A stretch of 10,879 nucleotides of DNA. Origin: an uncultured beta proteobacterium (GTDB taxonomy: Bacteria > Pseudomonadota > Gammaproteobacteria > Burkholderiales > Burkholderiaceae_B). The stretch spans positions 1 to 10,879 of the forward strand of contig CAIYCP010000612.1 in NCBI GenBank assembly GCA_903924715.1, given 5' to 3'. This document shows positions 7,062 through 10,879 of the stretch, one piece after another. The notes under the pieces were generated by a model. The model was not told the DNA's origin, did no database searches, and saw only the letters and a program-made list of their open reading frames with translations. The translations under genes and the position numbers were made by a program. Each line of letters opens with the position of its first letter. Positions within the stretch are counted from its first letter, which is position 1.

Positions 7062-8221
7062 TCCGATAATCTCCTGTCTGTCTTCAGTTCGATACGAATT
7101 TCAGCACTATGCTCACCCAATTGAGGGGCTAAGCGACGAATCGATCCCGGTGTGCGTGAGAACTGCACGGCCATCCCTGGCATTTTGATTTCGCCTTCGG
7201 TCGGATGTATGGCAGTTTGAAAAAAATCAATCGCTTTTAAGTGAGGATCTTCTAATAAGTCTTCGAGCGAGCGAACAGCGGTCACAGGAATATCTGCAGC
7301 CTGTAGCTTCGTCACCCAATACTCGGTCGATTGCTGGGCCACGATTTTTTCTAGGATCTCGTACATTTCGTCAATGTTGACGGCACGTTGCGAAGGATCC
7401 ATAAACCGAGGATCTTTAGCCTCGTCGTCACAACCCGCCACCTCAAAAAATCGACGCCATTGTTCTGTGGTGTAGGGCAGCAAGCCAATGTAGCCATCTA
7501 AGGTGCGATAGGGTTTTCTAAATTTCGACAAAATCCTGCCATAACCCATCGAGGCTGCAGAGTCTTTAAAACTTGCGCCCGCCATGTGTTCAATCAGATT
7601 GAATGCGACCATCGTTTCAAACATTGGTACTTCGATTGCCTGCCCTTGTTTAGATTGCTCGCGCTCGTACAAGGCCATGACGATGGCGTTGACCGTCGTG
7701 AGCCCAGATACTTTGTCAGCAACGATTGAGTTCACATACGCAGGTGCCTGCGCTGCGCCTCGTCCCTGCACATCTGCTAACCCACTCATGGCCTGAATGA
7801 TGTCATCAAAGGCAGGGCGCCCGGCATACGGGCCTTTTTCTGAAAAGCCATACGCGCCACAATAAATCAGTCGGGCATTCGTTTGTTTTAACGCTTCGTA
7901 ATCCAACCCTAGACGACGCATGGCTTTGGGTCGAATGCTATAGACCAGCACATCGGCTCGCGCAATGAGTTTTTTTAAGACGTCTAAATCATCCGCTTTT
8001 TTCAAGTCCAGCACAATGCTGCGCTTGTTGCGATTCAATTGAACAAAAGCAGCGCTCATTCCAGCGTGTACAGAGGGCGTCGTGTAACGAAAAATATCGC
8101 CGTCGGTCGTCTCAACCTTAATGACTTCAGCGCCCATGTCCCCCAAGGTCTGAGTGGCAAACGGGCCCATCCCAACCGAGGTCAAGTCAACCACATGAAC
8201 GCCTGCAAGCGGGCCTGACAT
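7058..8221 (-). CDS. CaiB/BaiF (class III) CoA-transferase, first of a tandem pair
   Basis: Starting at the ATG at 8221, the product is 387 residues. A TTG three bases earlier could also start translation. ATG is preferred because it gives MSGPLAGV, matching MSGPLIGV of the downstream paralogue, and because an AAGG (8231-8234) lies 9 nt upstream. Numbered from this ATG, motifs are LGDMGAEVIKVETTDGD (about 26-42), NRNKRSIVLD (63-72), RPAFDDIIQAMSGL (135-148) and SIVADKVSGL (165-174). Asp169 is the expected catalytic Asp. GQAIEVPMFETM (192-203) follows. The enzyme family transfers CoA from donors such as succinyl-CoA to carboxylic acids by an aspartyl-CoA anhydride mechanism in the cytoplasm. 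The gene is 19 bp after the CitE-like lyase gene and overlaps the next CoA-transferase gene by 4 bp, which argues for coupled synthesis of the two. Class III transferases next to CitE-like lyases are known in malate/citramalate and itaconate metabolism; the actual acid is not determined. Confidence 0.94.
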   Translation of the reverse strand: MSGPLAGVHVVDLTSVGMGPFATQTLGDMGAEVIKVETTDGDIFRYTTPSVHAGMSAAFVQLNRNKRSIVLDLKKADDLDVLKKLIARADVLVYSIRPKAMRRLGLDYEALKQTNARLIYCGAYGFSEKGPYAGRPAFDDIIQAMSGLADVQGRGAAQAPAYVNSIVADKVSGLTTVNAIVMALYEREQSKQGQAIEVPMFETMVAFNLIEHMAGASFKDSAASMGYGRILSKFRKPYRTLDGYIGLLPYTTEQWRRFFEVAGCDDEAKDPRFMDPSQRAVNIDEMYEILEKIVAQQSTEYWVTKLQAADIPVTAVRSLEDLLEDPHLKAIDFFQTAIHPTEGEIKMPGMAVQFSRTPGSIRRLAPQLGEHSAEIRIELKTDRRLSE

Positions 8222-8240
8222 CAATATACGCCTTGAGTGT

Positions 8241-9131
8241 TTAGCTCAGCTGTGTCGCCGCAACAATTTTTTTAGCGAGTCGAAGGTGGGGAGTATCAAG
8301 CATCTTGCCATCTAACGTCGCCACGCCCACGCTCGTGTTTGCGGCAAAGGCTGCAATCACACGCTTAGCCCACTCTTGCGCTTGCGCATCCGGCGTCATC
8401 GCCTGATTAATCACGGGCACCTGGCCCGGATGAATCGCCGCTTTCGCTGAGAAGCCATCACGGTAGGCGCGACGCGTCTCACGCAGCAAGGCCTCGGGAT
8501 TATTGATGTCGGTTGGTACGGTATCAATGGCAGGAACGCCCGCCGCGGCGGCGGCAAACAGACAGAGGTTACGCACCATATTAAAAGGTGACGTCCATTG
8601 CTCAGGCGCTTCTTCATCTTTGTTGGTCAGTGCACCGATGTCGCCCGCTAAATCTTCAGCACCCCACATCAACCCAGCCAAGCGTGGCGAGGCACCGCGG
8701 TAGCTGTTTAACCCAGCCAGTGCTTCAGCGGTTTCTGTGACGATGGGCAGGATTGCGGTTTGAGTTGCTTCACCACCGTGCTTTGGAAACATGTGCTCAA
8801 AGGCTTCGAGGTAGGCGGCTAGCAAGGCGATGTCAGCCGCGCCCGTTGACTTTGGCAACGCGATCCCGTCAGGGCGACAGCGCATCACGGCGCCCAAGTC
8901 AGCTAGGGTCATACCGGTCGTCAAGGCATTAACCCGTACGTACAGTTTTGGCGTTTTGATTCCGGAGGCTTTTGTTTGCGTTAAGAATTTTACGAGTTCA
9001 ACGCGGCCATCTTCTTTGCGTGCAGGTGACACGGCATCTTCAAGATCAAAGATCAGTACATCTGAGCCGCTTTGCAGCGATTTTTCAAGCTTACGAGGGC
9101 TATCGGCCGGCACAAACAACAAAGAACGCAT
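8241..9131 (-). CDS. HpcH/HpaI aldolase/CitE-like beta-hydroxyacyl-CoA lyase
   Basis: This 296-residue protein has the length and motifs of CitE-like lyases, a TIM-barrel family that cleaves malyl-, methylmalyl- or citramalyl-CoA to acetyl-CoA (or propionyl-CoA) and a 2-oxoacid with Mg2+. RSLLFVPADSPRKL (2-15) is the first strand. IFDLEDAVSP (27-36) carries the acidic DLEDAV motif. YVRVN (64-68) has Arg66, the expected oxoacid-binding Arg. VTETAEAL (131-138) has Glu133, and GAEDLAGDIG (157-166) has Asp160; these match the metal-ligand pair of the family, about 27 residues apart. GFSAKAAIHPGQV (226-238) closes the active site. The ATG at 9131 has GGAGA (9138-9142) 6 nt upstream. It is the second gene of the operon, before two CoA-transferases, which suits a pathway that activates an acid and then splits it. 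A CitE subunit of citrate lyase is unlikely, because no citD- or citF-like gene is nearby. Citramalyl-CoA lyase is the best guess but not proven. Confidence 0.9.
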   Translation of the reverse strand: MRSLLFVPADSPRKLEKSLQSGSDVLIFDLEDAVSPARKEDGRVELVKFLTQTKASGIKTPKLYVRVNALTTGMTLADLGAVMRCRPDGIALPKSTGAADIALLAAYLEAFEHMFPKHGGEATQTAILPIVTETAEALAGLNSYRGASPRLAGLMWGAEDLAGDIGALTNKDEEAPEQWTSPFNMVRNLCLFAAAAAGVPAIDTVPTDINNPEALLRETRRAYRDGFSAKAAIHPGQVPVINQAMTPDAQAQEWAKRVIAAFAANTSVGVATLDGKMLDTPHLRLAKKIVAATQLS

Positions 9132-9207
9132 TCGAAGTCTCCATTTTTAGGTCTGTCGGCACATCGTTTCTCAACGCGCCGCAACCATTTGTTTATCTAA
9201 TGATTTG

Positions 9208-9213
9208 AGTATA
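9208..9213 (-). promoter_or_regulatory. Possible -10 box in the gap before the lyase gene
   Basis: The minus strand reads TATACT here, five of six matches to the sigma-70 -10 consensus, about 77 bases before the lyase start codon and inside the 94-bp gap after the DUF2889 gene. No convincing -35 box is seen 16-18 bases upstream and there is no TG extension. It could be an internal promoter that lets the lyase and downstream genes be expressed apart from the DUF2889 gene, but the evidence is one hexamer. Confidence 0.2.
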
Positions 9214-9225
9214 GCGTGGGGCAAT

Positions 9226-9783
9226 TCAAGGTTTAGGTCCGTCATAAAACTTCGGCCATAACTTCAAGGTCACTTCGCGATTGCTGGCATACGCATAACA
9301 GCTGTCAATTTTAGTGGGGCGTCCGTTTGCATCCAAAGGATCAGGGCGGGTACGCACCACAGGCCAGAGGGCTTGGTAGGCAGTCGTCGCCATCGGGCCC
9401 AGCAGCTCCATCAGATGCGTGCAGCTAGCGGCTCCTTTTAACTTAGATCGCACCAACTTCGACCATCCTGCACCAATGCGCTCGCCCTTCATGACTTCCA
9501 GTGTTGGCGGCGCTTGCTTACAGATACCAAAAGGTGTGGCATCCGATGACGCAATCACATCGTGGATCAGGAACTCATCGTCAATCACTAACCGAATCCA
9601 TAGGTCATGAATCGATTGGCCGGGTGCCAACACACGGTTGGTTAGAGGCGCCACGAACTCAATCGGCTTATTGTCGACCACCCGACCTTCAATCTCATAA
9701 AGACCATCGACTCGACGATAGGCTCGCATGGTGATCTGGCGTTGATGGATTTCTTCGCGTTCAAGGCTGTCTGGCAATGGCAC
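9226..9783 (-). CDS. DUF2889-family protein of unknown function
   Basis: This 185-residue soluble protein has no signal peptide or membrane helix. The pattern EEIHQRQITMRAYRRVDGLY (10-29) followed by EIEGRVVDNKP (30-40) matches what I recall of the DUF2889 family, as does CTHLMELLGPMATTAYQ (121-137). Potential functional residues are C121 and H123 in the CTHL motif, plus C88, C162, H59 and H74; no catalytic role is established. The start is GTG at 9783. It is favoured over the ATG at residue 19 because the HQRQI segment before that ATG belongs to the conserved region, and because AGAGAG (9791-9796) lies 7 nt upstream of the GTG. It is the first gene of the minus-strand operon, with 94 bp to the lyase gene. 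That position suggests a link to the CoA-thioester pathway, but this is guilt by association. Family membership is from memory and is fairly, not fully, sure. Confidence 0.75.
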   Translation of the reverse strand: MPLPDSLEREEIHQRQITMRAYRRVDGLYEIEGRVVDNKPIEFVAPLTNRVLAPGQSIHDLWIRLVIDDEFLIHDVIASSDATPFGICKQAPPTLEVMKGERIGAGWSKLVRSKLKGAASCTHLMELLGPMATTAYQALWPVVRTRPDPLDANGRPTKIDSCYAYASNREVTLKLWPKFYDGPKP

Positions 9784-9790
9784 TGTGATT

Positions 9791-9796
9791 CTCTCT
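9791..9796 (-). promoter_or_regulatory. Ribosome-binding site that supports the GTG start of the DUF2889 gene
   Basis: On the minus strand AGAGAG lies 7 nt before the GTG at 9783. It is purine-rich rather than a perfect AGGAGG. It supports the GTG start over the ATG 54 bases downstream, which has no comparable site. Confidence 0.45.
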
Positions 9797-9820
9797 AGTT
9801 GCGGGTACGGATACAGTTAA

Positions 9821-9833
9821 GCTCAGTCTGGGC
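9821..9833. promoter_or_regulatory. Short near-perfect dyad, possible operator
   Basis: The sequence GCTCAGTCTGGGC is a 6-1-6 dyad with five of six symmetric pairs. It sits 38 bases upstream of the GTG of the DUF2889 gene, where a repressor or activator of the operon could bind. The loop of one base makes a protein-binding site more likely than an RNA hairpin. A dyad this short can occur by chance. Confidence 0.2.
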
Positions 9834-9907
9834 CATAACGGCTTGACCCAGGTTAACAAAGTAGGGCTATTTTAGAGGCCTCGACAAACTTGCTCGGTTG
9901 GACGACT

Positions 9908-9941
9908 GCGCATCGAACGATGCGCCATGTTTGGACGCATC
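9908..9941. repeat. Overlapping inverted repeats sharing one arm
   Basis: GCGCATCG (9908-9915) and CGATGCGC (9918-9925) form a perfect 8-bp inverted repeat with a two-base centre. The right arm contains GATGCG (9919-9924), which also pairs with CGCATC at 9936-9941 across an 11-base loop. The core hexamer thus occurs three times: forward, reverse and forward. Only one of the two stems can form at a time. A direct repeat TTGGACG (9898-9904 and 9931-9937) flanks the cluster. It could be a multi-site operator or alternative RNA stems in the leader of the plus-strand gene. Confidence 0.6.
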
Positions 9942-10028
9942 TAACTGGGACAAACTAGGGTTTACCCGAACTATTCTAAGAGCTGTCAAGGCTCAATAGC
10001 CAAAGAGTTACGCCTCTGCTACATTCAT

Positions 10029-10056
10029 TTGCAATACCACCTCGATCGCATAAAAC
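10029..10056 (+). promoter_or_regulatory. Possible sigma-70 promoter for the ABC binding-protein gene
   Basis: TTGCAA (10029-10034) and TAAAAC (10051-10056) are separated by 16 bases; each matches four of six consensus positions. They lie about 65 bases upstream of the ATG at 10122 on the same strand. The match is modest, and TTGACC/TATTTT further upstream (9843-9873) is an alternative. Confidence 0.25.
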
Positions 10057-10121
10057 TGGCATGCTTATTGCTGCACCCTAACAGTGCAACATTTCTTGTG
10101 ACCCCAAAAAGGAAAAACATC

Positions 10122-10879
10122 ATGGTGAATCACCCCGCCCGCCGTAAGCTTTTAATAACAGCCGGTTCGCTCAGCGCTTTGTCTTTGTTACCCACTCGCA
10201 GTGCGCTTGCAGCGCCCTTAACACTTGAGCAAATCAAAAAATCGGGCGAACTTCGGATTGGCGTCGAGGCGGCATACCCACCTTTTACTTTTCGCAAAGA
10301 TGGCAATATCATTGGCTATGACATCGACTTAGCCGATATTTTTTGCAAAACTCTGGGCGTCAAACCTACCGTGATCGATACGGCTTGGGCTGGGGTGATC
10401 CCTTCGCTTTACTCTGGTAAGTTTGACATCATCATGAGCGCGATGTCTTACACCGCCGAACGCGTCAAGCGTGTTGGGTTTAGTCTGCCCTATGCCGAGG
10501 CCTCACAAGCAATGCTCGTGCGTGCCGGTGACGAAGCCACAATCAAATCGCCTAAAGATCTCAACAACAAAATCATTGCGGTCAAACTGGGGTCTCCTGG
10601 TCAGGTCTTGCAGGCCAAAATCAACGATGCGCTCAAAGCTGCCGGCGGCGCTGGATTCAAAGAGTTAAAAATCTTTGACGATCATCCTGCGGCCTATATT
10701 TCGCTAGCGCAAAGCAAAGCCGACGTAGTCTTCAATACAGTTCCAACACTAGCAATGGTGCTCAAAGACGCACCCGGAAAATATGCAATGGTCAAGGGGA
10801 TTGGGGCAGACAACTGGGCGGGCATCGCCTGCCGCAGCGAGGATACAGAGATCGTCAAGTTTCTGGATTCTGAAATCAA
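10122..10879 (+). CDS. ABC transporter substrate-binding protein, family 3 (amino-acid type), cut by window edge
   Basis: The ATG at 10122, with AAGGA (10109-10113) 8 nt upstream, opens a frame of 252 codons that stays open to the right edge. The N-terminus MVNHPARRKLLITAGSL looks like a signal peptide with a twin-arginine-like RRKLL, and a likely cut follows ALA at residue 30. The mature part begins LTLEQIKKSGELRIGVEA (33-50). It then shows AYPPFTF (51-57), GYDIDLADIF (65-74, the family-3 signature), SGKFDIIMSAMSYTAERVKR (98-117; R114 is the usual carboxylate-binding Arg) and GFSLPYAEA (119-127). This is a periplasmic receptor for polar amino acids, opines or similar ligands. Its permease and ATPase genes would lie beyond the right edge. 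It is divergent from the catabolic operon, so shared control is possible. The C-terminal end is missing, and the ligand is not determined. Confidence 0.92.
   Translation, partial: MVNHPARRKLLITAGSLSALSLLPTRSALAAPLTLEQIKKSGELRIGVEAAYPPFTFRKDGNIIGYDIDLADIFCKTLGVKPTVIDTAWAGVIPSLYSGKFDIIMSAMSYTAERVKRVGFSLPYAEASQAMLVRAGDEATIKSPKDLNNKIIAVKLGSPGQVLQAKINDALKAAGGAGFKELKIFDDHPAAYISLAQSKADVVFNTVPTLAMVLKDAPGKYAMVKGIGADNWAGIACRSEDTEIVKFLDSEI

Larger units (their letters stand above)
9784..10121. other. Divergent intergenic region (338 bp) with candidate control elements
   Basis: This is the only long non-coding stretch. It separates the divergent DUF2889 and ABC binding-protein genes and should hold the promoters of both. 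It contains a short dyad (9821-9833), a cluster of overlapping inverted repeats (9908-9941) and candidate promoter hexamers on the plus strand. One candidate is TTGACC at 9843-9848 with TATTTT at 9868-9873, but the 19-bp spacer is long. Another is TTGCAA/TAAAAC at 10029-10056. I saw no tRNA, no recognisable riboswitch, and no open reading frame with a ribosome site; the only plus-strand ATG frames noted are five or six codons long without a Shine-Dalgarno. No regulator gene lies in the window. Confidence 0.6.

Noticed and set aside
8222..8224. TTG as the start of the first class III CoA-transferase
   Set aside because: The adjacent ATG gives the same MSGPL opening as the paralogue and puts the catalytic Asp at 169. 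The TTG adds only one residue.
9928..10080. Tiny plus-strand frames (five or six codons) in the intergenic region, considered as leader peptides
   Set aside because: They have no ribosome-binding site and no run of regulatory codons, and frames this short are expected by chance.

Overview
The window looks like accessory catabolic DNA from a Gram-negative proteobacterium, most likely a Burkholderiales-type betaproteobacterium. The reasons are the moderate GC content, the mix of TRAP and ABC periplasmic binding proteins, and the clustering of CaiB/BaiF CoA-transferases with a CitE-like lyase and an acyl-CoA dehydrogenase. The taxonomic call is an inference; there is no rRNA or marker gene. No tRNA, rRNA, CRISPR array, insertion sequence or phage gene was seen.

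Layout. Ten genes lie head to tail on the minus strand and fill positions 1-9783. In transcription order they are: a DUF2889-type protein (9226-9783, GTG start), a CitE/HpcH-type acyl-CoA lyase (8241-9131), two tandem class III CoA-transferases (7058-8221 and 5853-7061), an acetyl-CoA hydrolase/4-hydroxybutyrate CoA-transferase-like class I enzyme (4557-5819), a TRAP transporter (small permease 3964-4509, large permease 2678-3964), two paralogous TRAP substrate-binding proteins (1590-2633 and 571-1593), and an acyl-CoA dehydrogenase cut by the left edge (1-508). Spacing is tight: there are two 4-bp ATGA overlaps, one 1-bp TAATG overlap, and all other gaps are 19-94 bp. This points to one operon. 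A 338-bp non-coding region (9784-10121) separates it from a divergent plus-strand ABC-type amino-acid-like binding protein (10122-10879) cut by the right edge.

How the genes may work together (inference). The TRAP system would import a carboxylate. A CoA-transferase would activate it. The acyl-CoA dehydrogenase, plus a hydratase not seen here, would modify it. The CitE-like lyase would cleave a beta-hydroxyacyl-CoA (malyl- or citramalyl-CoA type) to acetyl-CoA and a 2-oxoacid. From memory, this resembles the itaconate-degradation neighbourhood of Pseudomonas aeruginosa (class III CoA-transferase, CitE-like lyase, acyl-CoA dehydrogenase, TRAP genes). A C5-dicarboxylate or a related branched or hydroxy acid is therefore the leading guess, but the substrate is not proven.

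Most notable points: two binding proteins about 55% identical share one permease pair; the class I CoA-transferase homologue has Gly where the catalytic Glu is expected; both class III CoA-transferases keep their catalytic Asp; and the divergent intergenic region holds two mutually exclusive inverted repeats.
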